Shown: piece after piece, positions 1-8,106 of the stretch
Layout: each line of letters starts with the position of its first letter
How positions within the stretch are numbered: position 1 is the first letter of the stretch
Origin: Flavobacteriaceae bacterium
GTDB taxonomy: Bacteria > Bacteroidota > Bacteroidia > Flavobacteriales > Flavobacteriaceae
Direction of reading: 5' to 3'
Assembly (NCBI GenBank): GCA_028279515.1
Contig: JANQNQ010000002.1
Span: 186,001-250,000, forward strand
DNA: 64,000 nucleotides
Notes under the pieces: model-generated
Databases searched by the model: none
Told to the model about the DNA's origin: nothing
The model's input: only the letters and a program-made list of their open reading frames with translations
Made by a program: the position numbers and the translations under genes

Positions 1-251
1 ACATCAACTTCCTTTTTAGATACTAAGTATTTAACAATCTCTGTATTGTTGTAATAGCAGGCCAATATCAATGGGGTGTGCCCCATATCGTTCTTATCAT
101 TAAGAACATCAGTATCTTTCTTCTCTAAAGCAGTCAATTGCTCAACAGTGCCCGTTCGGGCCACATCAAACACGTCTTTTTCTTCTTGTGAATAACCAGT
201 TGCAGAAAAAAGTAGAAGTAGTAGTATTAAAAGGGTAAGAGGTTTATTCAT
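1..251 (-). CDS. Ankyrin-repeat protein, 3' part outside window
   Basis: The reverse strand reads from an ATG at 249-251 to the window edge: a hydrophobic signal peptide (MNKPLTLLILLLLLFSATGYSQ), then a short acidic stretch and a recognisable ankyrin unit with the core MGHTPLILACYYNN followed by EIVKYLVSKK. It is therefore an exported ankyrin-repeat protein, probably a periplasmic protein-interaction module; its partner cannot be told. Only 83 residues are visible. It starts 4 bases after the stop of the OB-fold gene on the same strand, so the two are very likely co-transcribed. Confidence 0.85.
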   Translation of the reverse strand, partial: MNKPLTLLILLLLLFSATGYSQEEKDVFDVARTGTVEQLTALEKKDTDVLNDKNDMGHTPLILACYYNNTEIVKYLVSKKEVD

Positions 252-255
252 TAGC

Positions 256-639
256 CTATGGTTGTATGATTGTTGTTTGATCTAGCTTAATGACTTCCAG
301 TAGCTCATCATATCCAATGCATCTTCCCTTCACCCTAACAGGACTCATTAAATCCAATTGGTCGTTGTTTGTACTTAGTAACTTACAATACACAGCTTCA
401 TTTAAGGTAACCGCACCTTCTTCGACCTCAGAAACTTGCCCATCAATAACGATTGTTTGGTCAAGGTATTTCTTCAAAGCAGCATCAGGGTCACCTTCAA
501 ATTCGGTAGCAATATCGTAAGCTGTAACGGTATAAGCCGCAGCTTCTTCAGCTACATCCCGATGATCTTGGTACAGATATTGATATCCTACAAATGCAGC
601 GATCAATAACAGTGCGATTACAAACCAAATTTTTTTCAA
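256..639 (-). CDS. OB-fold membrane-anchored protein (tRNA_anti-like)
   Basis: A 127-residue protein with an N-terminal hydrophobic helix (residues 4-22) that acts as anchor or uncleaved signal. The rest resembles the small OB-fold (tRNA_anti-like) proteins of Bacteroidota: residues 62-127 hold the strand pattern IVIDGQVSEVEEGAVTLN ... VRVKGRCIGYDELL...IKLDQTTI. Such proteins are exported and of unknown role; nucleic-acid binding is not implied. It is the first gene of a leftward pair with the ankyrin gene and is divergent from the cytochrome/YceI pair, a grouping that suggests a shared envelope or redox role (inference). Confidence 0.7.
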   Translation of the reverse strand: MKKIWFVIALLLIAAFVGYQYLYQDHRDVAEEAAAYTVTAYDIATEFEGDPDAALKKYLDQTIVIDGQVSEVEEGAVTLNEAVYCKLLSTNNDQLDLMSPVRVKGRCIGYDELLEVIKLDQTTIIQP

Positions 640-770
640 AATTGTAAGCTTAAGATGTTTCTGACGATTAAATTTAGGTCTAAAATTCTAAAAATCATAG
701 CATTTCATGTTAATATCGCGAAATGCGTTACAACAAAATTTGTATTTTTAGACAGAAAAGCATTCATATT

Positions 771-1130
771 ATGAAGATAAAATCGCTCTTTTTTGTTGGT
801 ATTTTTTCACTGTCCTTCCTGGCTTGTACAAGCGATAGTGAGGATGATTTAACGAATCCACCTGTTGTAACACCGGATCCAATTACCTATGCTGCAGACA
901 TACAATCGATCATGGACAACGCGTGCAATCAGTGTCACTCTGACCCTACTCAAAACGGGGCTCCGATTTCATTGACCACATATACCCAAGTACGATTTGC
1001 TGTAGAGAATAGAAATCTTATCGACCGTATGAACAGTGATGTAGCACCAATGCCCCCACAAGGTTTATTACCGCAGGCAACACGCGATATCATCCAGCAG
1101 TGGATCGATGACGGATTTCTTGAAGAATAA
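771..1130 (+). CDS. Cytochrome c-type lipoprotein
   Basis: The start is placed at ATG 771, which gives a lipoprotein signal (MKIKSLFFVGIFSLSFLAC, lipobox Cys19); the open frame runs 48 bases further upstream but would bury the signal. After an Asp/Pro-rich linker there is one heme-attachment motif CNQCH (residues 52-56), and APMPP around Met94 supplies the likely axial methionine ligand. At 119 residues it is a minimal single-heme cytochrome of the c-type found next to YceI genes in Bacteroidota. It should sit in the outer or inner membrane facing the periplasm. Its electron partner is not visible. It is followed 21 bases later by the YceI gene. Confidence 0.85.
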   Translation: MKIKSLFFVGIFSLSFLACTSDSEDDLTNPPVVTPDPITYAADIQSIMDNACNQCHSDPTQNGAPISLTTYTQVRFAVENRNLIDRMNSDVAPMPPQGLLPQATRDIIQQWIDDGFLEE

Positions 1131-1151
1131 TTTGAATTAAATCATTTTGTT

Positions 1152-1700
1152 ATGAAAAGGACCCTCATTTTTGCTCTTTTATTATTTTGCTTCGGAAGCG
1201 CTTTGGCCCAAAGTAAATTTCTCACTAAAAACGGTGTGATCGACTTTGAAGCCTCGGTTCCTTCGTTTGAAGAGGTAAAGGCCAAGAACGACGCCGTTAC
1301 TGCCATTTTAAATACTGCCAATGGCGAATTTGCTTCGCTGGCATTGATGAAGGGTTTCCGATTTAAAGTGGCCCTAATGGAAGAGCACTTTAATGAAAAC
1401 TATATTGAAAGTGACGAATATCCGAAAGCGACATTTAAAGGAAAGCTTTCTGATTTTAATGCTGAAGGGCTAAACGGACAGGAACAAACCTATACCATGA
1501 ATGGAAGTTTGACGCTACACGGAAAGACGAAAGAACTTTCGGTACCCGTTGTACTCAAAAAGGACGGAGAGTTCATTCATTTGACGGCTAACTTTTCCGT
1601 TAAACCTGAAGATTTTGATATAGAGATTCCTTCAATTGTGAGTAACAAGATCGCAGAAACCATTGACGTAGCCATAGATTTTCAGCTTAAAGAAAAATAA
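1152..1700 (+). CDS. YceI family lipid-binding periplasmic protein
   Basis: 182 residues with a signal peptide (MKRTLIFALLLFCFGSALAQ). The mature part matches the YceI lipocalin-like beta-barrel: GVIDFEASVPSFEEVKAKND near the N-terminus, FRFKVALMEEHFNENYIESDEYPKA in the middle, and TMNGSLTLHGKTKELSVPV in the second half. YceI proteins bind isoprenoid-like lipids in the periplasm. It follows the cytochrome c lipoprotein, a pairing common in this phylum, and ends in a strong bidirectional hairpin that it shares with carB. Confidence 0.9.
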   Translation: MKRTLIFALLLFCFGSALAQSKFLTKNGVIDFEASVPSFEEVKAKNDAVTAILNTANGEFASLALMKGFRFKVALMEEHFNENYIESDEYPKATFKGKLSDFNAEGLNGQEQTYTMNGSLTLHGKTKELSVPVVLKKDGEFIHLTANFSVKPEDFDIEIPSIVSNKIAETIDVAIDFQLKEK

Positions 1701-1730
1701 AAAAACCGGCCTCGCAGCCGGTTTTTCTTT
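1701..1730. terminator. Bidirectional terminator between YceI gene and carB
   Basis: AAAAACCGGC and GCCGGTTTTT form a perfect 10-bp stem around a 6-base loop (CTCGCA), with A-tract and T-tract on the two sides so that it can stop both convergent genes. Confidence 0.9.
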
Positions 1731-4582
1731 TATTTACTTAAGTACATCTTTCTTCGTGAGTACAGATCGTAGAATTCGTCTTCTTTCAAACTGTCAATAA
1801 ACAAAATACTTTCGCCAGTACTCTTCATCTCTGGTCCTAGTTTCTTATTTACATTCGGGAATTTATTGAAAGAGAACACTGGTTGTTTGATTGCATACCC
1901 TTCTAAATGTGGTTTGAAATCAAAATCAGTGACCTTGTTGTGTCCTAACATCACTTTGGTCGCATAGTTTACGTATGGCTCTCCGTAGGCTTTAGCGATA
2001 AACGGAACCGTTCTCGATGCTCTTGGGTTGGCTTCGATGATGTACACCATGTCGTCCTTGATCGCAAACTGAATATTGATCAATCCTACCGTGTTCAACG
2101 CCAGGGCAATTTTCTTGGTGTGGTCCTTTATCTGTTGCATCACAAACTCTCCAAGATTGAAAGGCGGTAGTGTCGCATTCGAATCTCCAGAGTGGATTCC
2201 GCAGGGTTCGATATGTTCCATGATACCTATGATGTATACATTTTCGCCATCACAGATCGCATCGGCCTCAGCTTCGATCGCACCATCCAAGTAATGATCC
2301 AGTAGTAATTTATTGTTTGGAATCTTACGTAACAGATCCACCACGTGCTCTTCAAGCTCTTCTTTGTTGATGACGATCTTCATTCCTTGTCCGCCCAATA
2401 CATACGAAGGACGCACTAGAATTGGAAAGTCCAATCGGTCAGCTACCTCTAGCGCTTCATCGGCCGTTTCGGCTGTGTCGAATTCTGGATATGGAATGTT
2501 ATTTTCTTTAAGCAAGGTCGAGAAGCTTCCTCTATCTTCGGCCAAGTCAAGTGACTTAAAGCTGGTTCCGATGATGTTGACTCCGTAACGGTCAAGTTTT
2601 TCAGCTAGCTTCAATGCTGTCTGTCCTCCCAACTGTACGATTACACCTTCCGGTTTTTCATGCTGAATGATATCGTAGATGTGTTCCCAGAAAACAGGTT
2701 CGAAATATAATTTATCAGCGGTATCAAAATCCGTAGAAACCGTTTCAGGATTACAGTTGATCATGATGGTTTCATACCCACATTCTGCCGAGGCCAATAC
2801 TCCGTGTACACAGCAGTAATCAAACTCAATTCCTTGGCCAATTCGGTTAGGCCCTGACCCAAGTACGATGATCTTCTTTTTATCAGATACTTCACTTTCG
2901 TTTTCACTGTAACGCGTTCCGTCAGATAATTCTACTTCTTCTTCGAAGGTAGAATAGTAATAAGGTGTCATCGCCTTAAACTCTGCTGCACAGGTATCTA
3001 CTAATTTGTAGACACGCTTTACACCCAGCTCTTCGCGTTTCTTGTAGACCTCACTCTCCCAGCATCCAAGCATGTGGGCGATCTGTCTGTCGGCAAACCC
3101 TTTTTGTTTTGCTTCGAGCAAGAGTTCCTTGGTGATGGTCTCTATAGTAAATGTTTCAATTTCTTTTTCTAAGAAATGTAATTCTTCATATTGTTTTAAG
3201 AACCACATATCGATCTTGGTAATGTCTTGAATACGACTCAATGGAATTCCCATTTGAATCGCATCGTAGATCACAAACACTCGGTCCCAACTTGCGTTGG
3301 CCAACTTGTCCATGATCTTGTCGTAATCTTTGTATCCTTTACCGTCAGCTCCGAGTCCGTTGCGCTTGATCTCGAGTGATTGCGTGGCTTTGTGCAATGC
3401 CTCCTGGAACGAACGTCCGATTCCCATAACTTCACCTACGGATTTCATCTGTAAGCCGAGGGTACGTTCTGAGCCTTCGAATTTGTCGAAGTTCCAACGA
3501 GGTATCTTTACAATCACATAATCCAAGGTTGGCTCGAACAAGGCCGATGTTGACTTGGTGATCTGGTTATCAAGTTCGTCTAGCGAATATCCAATGGCCA
3601 GTTTTGAAGCCACCTTTGCGATCGGATATCCTGTAGCTTTTGATGCCAATGCCGATGATCTAGAAACCCTCGGGTTGATCTCGATGGCGATGATGTCTTC
3701 TTTGTCATCTGGGCTTACAGCAAACTGTACGTTACATCCTCCGGCAAAGTCCCCGATGCTTCGCATCATTTTGATGGCCATGTCACGCATCTTCTGAAAA
3801 GTCCTATCAGAAAGTGTCATTGCCGGCGCCACTGTAATCGAATCTCCTGTGTGGATTCCCATGGCATCCATATTTTCGATAGTACAAATGATGACCACAT
3901 TGTCATTTTTGTCCCTAAGTAGCTCTAATTCATATTCCTTCCACCCCAAAAGGGCCTTATCAATAAGTACTTCATGAATCGGTGAAGCTTCGAGTCCTCT
4001 TGTCAGCAAGGCGTCAAACTGATCCTCTGTGTGAACAAAAGAAGCACCACTTCCCCCTAAGGTAAATGATGGTCTAATTACCAATGGAAAACCAAACTCT
4101 TGAGCGATCTCCTTTCCTTTTAGGTATGACCCTGCAATTTTAGCAGGAGCTACTGGGATTCCTATATCAATCATCAATTGTTTAAACTGATCTCTATCCT
4201 CGGTAATATTAATCGCTGCAATGTCTACCCCGATGATCTCAACCCCAAAGTCTTCCCAAATCCCTTTTTCATCAGCCTCAATACATAGATTCAGTGCGGT
4301 TTGTCCTCCCATAGTTGGAAGTACAGCGTCAATGTTGGGATGATTTTTTAGGATCTCGATAATCGATTTGGTATTCAATGGTTTCAGATACACATGATCT
4401 GCCATTGATGGGTCGGTCATGATGGTCGCAGGATTTGAGTTGATCAAGATGGTCTCGATCCCGTCTTCCCTAAGCGATCGCAATGATTGAGATCCAGAAT
4501 AGTCAAACTCACAGGCCTGTCCGATAACAATAGGCCCCGATCCGATAATAAGAATTGAATTTAGGTCTTTACGTTTTGGCAT
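1730..4582 (-). CDS. carB: Carbamoyl-phosphate synthase large chain, short form
   Basis: CarB makes carbamoyl phosphate from ammonia (supplied by CarA), bicarbonate and two ATP for pyrimidine and arginine synthesis. Both ATP-grasp halves are present, each opening with its signature: GSGPIVIGQACEFDYSG near residue 14 and GSGPNRIGQGIEFDYC near 577; the glycine-rich ATP loops (GGSGASF and GGQGMKI) and the metal-binding EINPRVSRSSAL and EANPRASRTVPF segments are intact. At 950 residues it lacks the C-terminal MGS-like domain that in the 1073-residue E. coli enzyme binds UMP, IMP and ornithine; the protein ends ...SRRKMYLSK directly after the second synthetase half. The gene stands alone here, without carA. 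Confidence 0.98.
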   Translation of the reverse strand: MPKRKDLNSILIIGSGPIVIGQACEFDYSGSQSLRSLREDGIETILINSNPATIMTDPSMADHVYLKPLNTKSIIEILKNHPNIDAVLPTMGGQTALNLCIEADEKGIWEDFGVEIIGVDIAAINITEDRDQFKQLMIDIGIPVAPAKIAGSYLKGKEIAQEFGFPLVIRPSFTLGGSGASFVHTEDQFDALLTRGLEASPIHEVLIDKALLGWKEYELELLRDKNDNVVIICTIENMDAMGIHTGDSITVAPAMTLSDRTFQKMRDMAIKMMRSIGDFAGGCNVQFAVSPDDKEDIIAIEINPRVSRSSALASKATGYPIAKVASKLAIGYSLDELDNQITKSTSALFEPTLDYVIVKIPRWNFDKFEGSERTLGLQMKSVGEVMGIGRSFQEALHKATQSLEIKRNGLGADGKGYKDYDKIMDKLANASWDRVFVIYDAIQMGIPLSRIQDITKIDMWFLKQYEELHFLEKEIETFTIETITKELLLEAKQKGFADRQIAHMLGCWESEVYKKREELGVKRVYKLVDTCAAEFKAMTPYYYSTFEEEVELSDGTRYSENESEVSDKKKIIVLGSGPNRIGQGIEFDYCCVHGVLASAECGYETIMINCNPETVSTDFDTADKLYFEPVFWEHIYDIIQHEKPEGVIVQLGGQTALKLAEKLDRYGVNIIGTSFKSLDLAEDRGSFSTLLKENNIPYPEFDTAETADEALEVADRLDFPILVRPSYVLGGQGMKIVINKEELEEHVVDLLRKIPNNKLLLDHYLDGAIEAEADAICDGENVYIIGIMEHIEPCGIHSGDSNATLPPFNLGEFVMQQIKDHTKKIALALNTVGLINIQFAIKDDMVYIIEANPRASRTVPFIAKAYGEPYVNYATKVMLGHNKVTDFDFKPHLEGYAIKQPVFSFNKFPNVNKKLGPEMKSTGESILFIDSLKEDEFYDLYSRRKMYLSK

Positions 4583-4628
4583 TGAAGTAATTGTGTTGTG
4601 TGTTTATAAAAATAGGAACTTATAGATT

Positions 4629-4662
4629 AAAAAAAAGGTGTTACTTAAAAAAAGTAACACCT
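4629..4662 (-). terminator. rpmH terminator
   Basis: AAGTAACACCT and AGGTGTTACTT form a perfect 11-bp stem with a 5-base loop. On the minus strand it is followed by a run of T, as expected for an intrinsic terminator just after rpmH and before carB. Confidence 0.88.
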
Positions 4663-4687
4663 CTATATTTTAATAATCGTTTGATCA

Positions 4688-4846
4688 TTATTTCTTGTGT
4701 CTAGGCTCTGAAGAAACTGATAACTTCTTTCTTCCTTTTGCTCTACGACGAGCAAGCACTTTTCTTCCGTTCACAGAAGCCATTCTTTCTCTGAAACCGT
4801 GCTTGTTTCTTCTTTTTCTTTTTGATGGTTGAAATGTTCTTTTCAT
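4688..4846 (-). CDS. rpmH: 50S ribosomal protein L34
   Basis: Reverse-strand translation gives 52 residues: [20 protein letters not shown], then [20 protein letters not shown] and a slightly longer, acidic-containing tail ending EPRHKK. This is the invariant L34 sequence of the large ribosomal subunit with the C-terminal extension usual in Flavobacteriia. It is a single-gene unit with its own near-perfect promoter at 4919-4949 and its own terminator at 4629-4662. rnpA and dnaA, its neighbours in many other bacteria, are absent. Confidence 0.97.
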   Translation of the reverse strand: MKRTFQPSKRKRRNKHGFRERMASVNGRKVLARRRAKGRKKLSVSSEPRHKK

Positions 4847-4918
4847 TCTAAAATATCTTTAACTACCTTGAAATAAATCTTAAAATTGCACGCGAGATTC
4901 CTTCTTAAAAGTGCGGCG

Positions 4919-4949
4919 CAAATATACAAAGAGTTTTTACTTTGACAAA
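4919..4949 (-). promoter_or_regulatory. Promoter of rpmH (Bacteroidota consensus)
   Basis: On the minus strand TTTG (4949-4946) is followed after exactly 19 bases by TATATTTG (4926-4919), matching the Bacteroidota primary-sigma consensus TTTG-N19-TAnnTTTG. It lies about 70 bases upstream of the rpmH start. Confidence 0.88.
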
Positions 4950-4982
4950 CCTATTATGAAAAATATTTCGAATAGAATTTAT

Positions 4983-4990
4983 TACCTTTG
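4983..4990 (+). promoter_or_regulatory. -7 promoter element of the TPR membrane protein gene
   Basis: TACCTTTG fits TAnnTTTG and lies 25 bases upstream of the ATG at 5015; no good -33 box is visible, though TTTCG occurs at 4966. It is divergent from the rpmH promoter about 35 bases away. Confidence 0.65.
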
Positions 4991-5014
4991 CACCTCATTT
5001 TTTAAACCAGAAAC

Positions 5015-5530
5015 ATGTTTAACAAAAATATCAAGTTAGTCATTGCCGCACTGATTATTGGGTATGCCGTTTATCAATTCATTGAGGGCTATATAGGTAA
5101 TGGCATCTTCCTTATTTTACTATCGTTCATTTTCATTTTCCTTTACTTTAAAAATGAGATGATCTTGCTAGCCTTTTTACGTTTGCGCAAACAAGATTTT
5201 GAAGGTACAAAGAAATGGCTTAGTAAAATTAAGAATCCTGAAGGTGCTTTGGTAAAGAAGCAACAGGGTTATTACAACTATCTACATGGTATTCTCACTT
5301 CTCAGACAAACTTGACTCAAGCTGAAAAGTACTTCAAGAAAGCGCTAAAACTAGGACTTTCGATGAGTTATGATATTGCCATGGCCAAATTGAGTCTTGC
5401 TGGTATTGCCATGCAAAAGCGCAGAAAGCGAGAAGCGACCATGCTTTTGAATGAAGCCAAAAAACTTGACAAACAGGGTATGCTGACGCAACAGATCAAG
5501 ATGATGCAACAGCAAATGAAAAAGATTTAA
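5015..5530 (+). CDS. Small membrane protein with TPR-like C-terminal half
   Basis: 171 residues. Residues 5-47 contain two hydrophobic segments (LVIAALIIGYAVYQFI and NGIFLILLSFIFIFLYF) that form a hairpin in the inner membrane. The cytoplasmic remainder has TPR-like helix pairs: YYNYLHGILTSQTNLTQAEKYFKKALKLG and AMAKLSLAGIAMQKRRKREATMLLNEAKKLD, ending in a Gln/Met-rich amphipathic tail (QQIKMMQQQMKK). The architecture suggests a scaffold protein; no enzymatic motif is present. Single-gene unit: its own promoter upstream and a hairpin terminator directly after. Confidence 0.85.
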   Translation: MFNKNIKLVIAALIIGYAVYQFIEGYIGNGIFLILLSFIFIFLYFKNEMILLAFLRLRKQDFEGTKKWLSKIKNPEGALVKKQQGYYNYLHGILTSQTNLTQAEKYFKKALKLGLSMSYDIAMAKLSLAGIAMQKRRKREATMLLNEAKKLDKQGMLTQQIKMMQQQMKKI

Positions 5531-5553
5531 GCAATTCACAAACAGATACTTAG

Positions 5554-5575
5554 GCCGCTTTTAGCGGCTTTTTTA
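5554..5575 (+). terminator. Terminator after the TPR membrane protein gene
   Basis: GCCGCT / AGCGGC stem with a 3-base loop followed by TTTTTTT, 24 bases after the stop codon. Confidence 0.85.
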
Positions 5576-5725
5576 TTGCCCTGTTCAAAAAAATTGATAT
5601 ATTTACTGTTACCTGCGATGCAGTTTGTCGCAAAAACAGGGGTTTAATCGTATATTTTAGGTAATATACTATCAGTATTAAACCTTTGTGCCCTAAACCT
5701 ATCATAACAATAAATAAAAACCGAA

Positions 5726-6442
5726 GTGCGTATGAGGATAACCTTTACTCTAATCACTTTCTTATTCATACTACCCCTTTCTGCTCAAGAAGAACTCAAA
5801 CGAGAGTTTTTTGGTGACTCGATATCTCATTATATCAAAAAATATGATAGACATGCGAGACTAGCATATGAAGAGGAAGATTATGACCGTGCAAAGTTCC
5901 TTTTTGACTCATTGATTGATCACTGTCTCAAAGGAAAATACTTTGACAGGCTGTTGTTGCCCAAACTGAAAAAAGGGGTCTATGACACCAACGAATCGAA
6001 AAAACCGATCTTTATGCTTACCTACGCATCATGGTGCGTACCTAGCAAAGGCGAAATTCCTGCATTAAATAGACTGGCCGACGAACTTGGAGACAAGGTC
6101 GACTTTGTGGTGCTCTTTTGGGACACCAAAAAGAAAGTCAAGAAAATTGCAGAGGATTACAGTGAAAACATTATTATCACATATATAGACGAACGGGAAA
6201 ATAGACATCCTGGTATCGTTAGTAGCTTGAAACACTCGCTTGGTCTGCCTACTTCTTTTTACTTAGATGCAGACAAGCGTATAGTGAACATCTCAAGAGG
6301 TGGTGAAGTCATGGCGGTTTACAAAGCCGAAGAAGAAGCCTTCACCATGAATTACAATTCGTTCTTAGAGCGATTGAATGAACTCTTGATCACAAATCAG
6401 TTATCTACAAAAACGACCGTTACGTCCAAGGATAAACCTTAA
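5726..6442 (+). CDS. Exported thioredoxin-fold protein with CVPS active site
   Basis: 238 residues with signal peptide (MRMRITFTLITFLFILPLSAQ). Residues 30-80 are helical and acidic; from residue 93 a thioredoxin/TlpA-like fold begins: KKPIFMLTYASWCVPSKGEIP, with LPTSFYLDADKRIV containing the cis-proline near residue 174. The catalytic motif reads W103-C104-V-P-S107 instead of WCxxC, so the resolving cysteine is replaced by serine. Such monothiol forms can still form mixed disulfides or act as isomerase-like holdases; they cannot do ordinary dithiol reduction. Likely periplasmic. Alternative reading: a degenerate redox protein with only a structural role. Confidence 0.85.
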   Translation: MRMRITFTLITFLFILPLSAQEELKREFFGDSISHYIKKYDRHARLAYEEEDYDRAKFLFDSLIDHCLKGKYFDRLLLPKLKKGVYDTNESKKPIFMLTYASWCVPSKGEIPALNRLADELGDKVDFVVLFWDTKKKVKKIAEDYSENIIITYIDERENRHPGIVSSLKHSLGLPTSFYLDADKRIVNISRGGEVMAVYKAEEEAFTMNYNSFLERLNELLITNQLSTKTTVTSKDKP

Positions 6443-6483
6443 TTGGTTGTTAGTCGCTAGTTATTAGTTGTTAGAAATATAAA

Positions 6484-6510
6484 AAAGGCCCTTGATCATC
6501 AAGGGCCTTT
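6484..6510. terminator. Bidirectional terminator
   Basis: AAAGGCCCTTGA and TCAAGGGCCTTT form a perfect 12-bp stem around TCA, between the thioredoxin-like gene (+) and the convergent orphan gene (-). Confidence 0.9.
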
Positions 6511-6524
6511 TCATTTTTTATTTG

Positions 6525-7103
6525 TTATTCTTTATTCTTTATGGCTTTCAAAATGCGTTTTTTGTCTTTTCTTGGATCTAATCCGCAATTGCCAAACTTT
6601 AAAGCCAATAAGCTCCCATTTGGACGTACATAAACCCTATCACAACCTTGTGAGGATTCAATATTCCATAACCAACCTCCATAAACGTTAATTCCATTCA
6701 ACTTTATTACAAATGCCAACCCATTAATCGGTGCGTTCACAGCATTCGTCTTTTCTTTACCACTTTCGGTCAAATAAATTGTACTCGATTCCCAATTAAA
6801 CCGCTCGATATCTCCCTTATTCAAAAAAGGTGAAGGCTCGGTCTTACAATTGTCAAAATCTAAATAGGACAAACATTCTCCTGCAGGAATAGAATCAATC
6901 TTTTTATATTTTTTCATGAAAGCCACTTGTTCAGATGTGGTCGTATATTTTTTGTGATAGGAATTTTGATTCCTGCATTCAGTTTCAAACAAAAAAATCT
7001 CAACCCCTTGAATATTGGACAAATCAACATCTGTCTGTCCAACAAGACAAAAAGAAGTCAGAAACATTAGCAACATTGCTGAACTTGACCTCAAGAGATT
7101 CAT
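6525..7103 (-). CDS. Secreted protein of unknown function
   Basis: 192 residues, not recognised. A signal peptide (to about residue 22, ...FCLVGQ) is followed by a compact domain with four cysteines in the mature part (in ETECRNQN, GECLSYLDFDNCKTEP, QGCDRVY and FGNCGLDPRK), which suggests disulfides in the periplasm or outside. The segment NAPINGLAFVIKLNGINVYGGWLWNIESS is probably the fold core (beta-rich, aromatic). The sequence is AT-rich relative to its neighbours, which could mean recent acquisition. It lies 12 bases downstream of the lytic transglycosylase gene on the same strand and is probably co-transcribed. Confidence 0.75.
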   Translation of the reverse strand: MNLLRSSSAMLLMFLTSFCLVGQTDVDLSNIQGVEIFLFETECRNQNSYHKKYTTTSEQVAFMKKYKKIDSIPAGECLSYLDFDNCKTEPSPFLNKGDIERFNWESSTIYLTESGKEKTNAVNAPINGLAFVIKLNGINVYGGWLWNIESSQGCDRVYVRPNGSLLALKFGNCGLDPRKDKKRILKAIKNKE

Positions 7104-7115
7104 GCTACTAAGCTA

Positions 7116-8072
7116 CTAGTTGTAATGTCCTTTCTCAGGAATCTCGATAAAGTATTCTTTACCCGAAGTATTGTTCAGTTTGTTTTCGCGTAGCCATGGA
7201 TTGTGAATCTTTAACACCTTGTAATTGATTCCAAAGTTCTTTGCGAAACTAGCGATGTTAGTTATAGCCGAATCTACTTTTACTTTTCTAGTTGGAATGA
7301 ACTGATACAAATGGTCATCTTCAAAATTAAACCCGTAGTGCTCTGGAGCTTTTAAAATTTCTTTTAATGCAACAATTCTAAAAATATAACGCCCAGTTTC
7401 TTCACCAAGCAATAGGTCGTAATATGAGTTTACCTGTTGTTCTTTCAGCCTTCTTGATACGCCAGAATTTCCAGCATTGTAAGCTGCGGCTGCCAGTGTC
7501 CAGCTTCCCAACTTTCTTTTCGCTCTTAAAATGTATTTACAAGCCACCTCAGTAGCCTTCTCTAAATGATAGCGCTCATCTACGTTTCCGTTGATTTCGA
7601 GTCCGCTCTCCTTACCTGTTGCCTTCATGATCTGCCAAACGCCTCTGGCGCCCGCAGGAGACGTCACGTTTTGAAGTCCGCTTTCAATCACTGCCAAGTA
7701 TTTGAAATCATCTGGGATTCCGTATTTCTTTAAGATGGGTTCTATGATTGGAAAGTACTTATTGGCCCGTTTGATCATTAGAAGTCCGTTAGATTGCCAA
7801 TATGTGTTTACGAGCAACTCTCTGTCCATTCGTTCTTTAATATCTGGCAGCTCTACAGGCATGTGTTCACCTGCAAAATTGAGTCCTTCTGGCAAATCTA
7901 ACGCATAGACATTGTAGTCGTTCGTTTCTGTCTTGTGCTCGTAAGAAATAAATTCTTTGTCCTTCACAGGCTCAGAGCTTGCCTCATCATTTCCTTGTAC
8001 CGCATTTACCAATGTTCCGATGGCGAAAAACGCACCCAAGAACATCAGTCCCTTTTTTAAATAGTTCATCAT
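7116..8072 (-). CDS. Membrane-bound lytic murein transglycosylase (MltD-like)
   Basis: Cleaves the MurNAc-GlcNAc bond of peptidoglycan to give 1,6-anhydro ends. The SLT (goose-lysozyme) domain holds the catalytic Glu in FKYLAVIESGLQNV, followed by SPAGARGVWQIM and the AAAAYNAGNSGVSR motif. An N-terminal hydrophobic stretch (LMFLGAFFAIGTLV) is signal or anchor, and the C-terminal 60 residues (IPTRKVKVD...YKVLKIHNPWLRENKL...YFIEIPEKG) look like a degenerate LysM wall-binding module. The start is set at the first ATG (8070-8072); the frame also offers a GTG at 8081. About 318 residues. Upstream neighbour is the alpha/beta hydrolase on the same strand. Confidence 0.92.
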   Translation of the reverse strand: MMNYLKKGLMFLGAFFAIGTLVNAVQGNDEASSEPVKDKEFISYEHKTETNDYNVYALDLPEGLNFAGEHMPVELPDIKERMDRELLVNTYWQSNGLLMIKRANKYFPIIEPILKKYGIPDDFKYLAVIESGLQNVTSPAGARGVWQIMKATGKESGLEINGNVDERYHLEKATEVACKYILRAKRKLGSWTLAAAAYNAGNSGVSRRLKEQQVNSYYDLLLGEETGRYIFRIVALKEILKAPEHYGFNFEDDHLYQFIPTRKVKVDSAITNIASFAKNFGINYKVLKIHNPWLRENKLNNTSGKEYFIEIPEKGHYN

Positions 8073-8106
8073 AGATTGCACTTTTTTATAAAGATAGTAA
8101 AATTGA

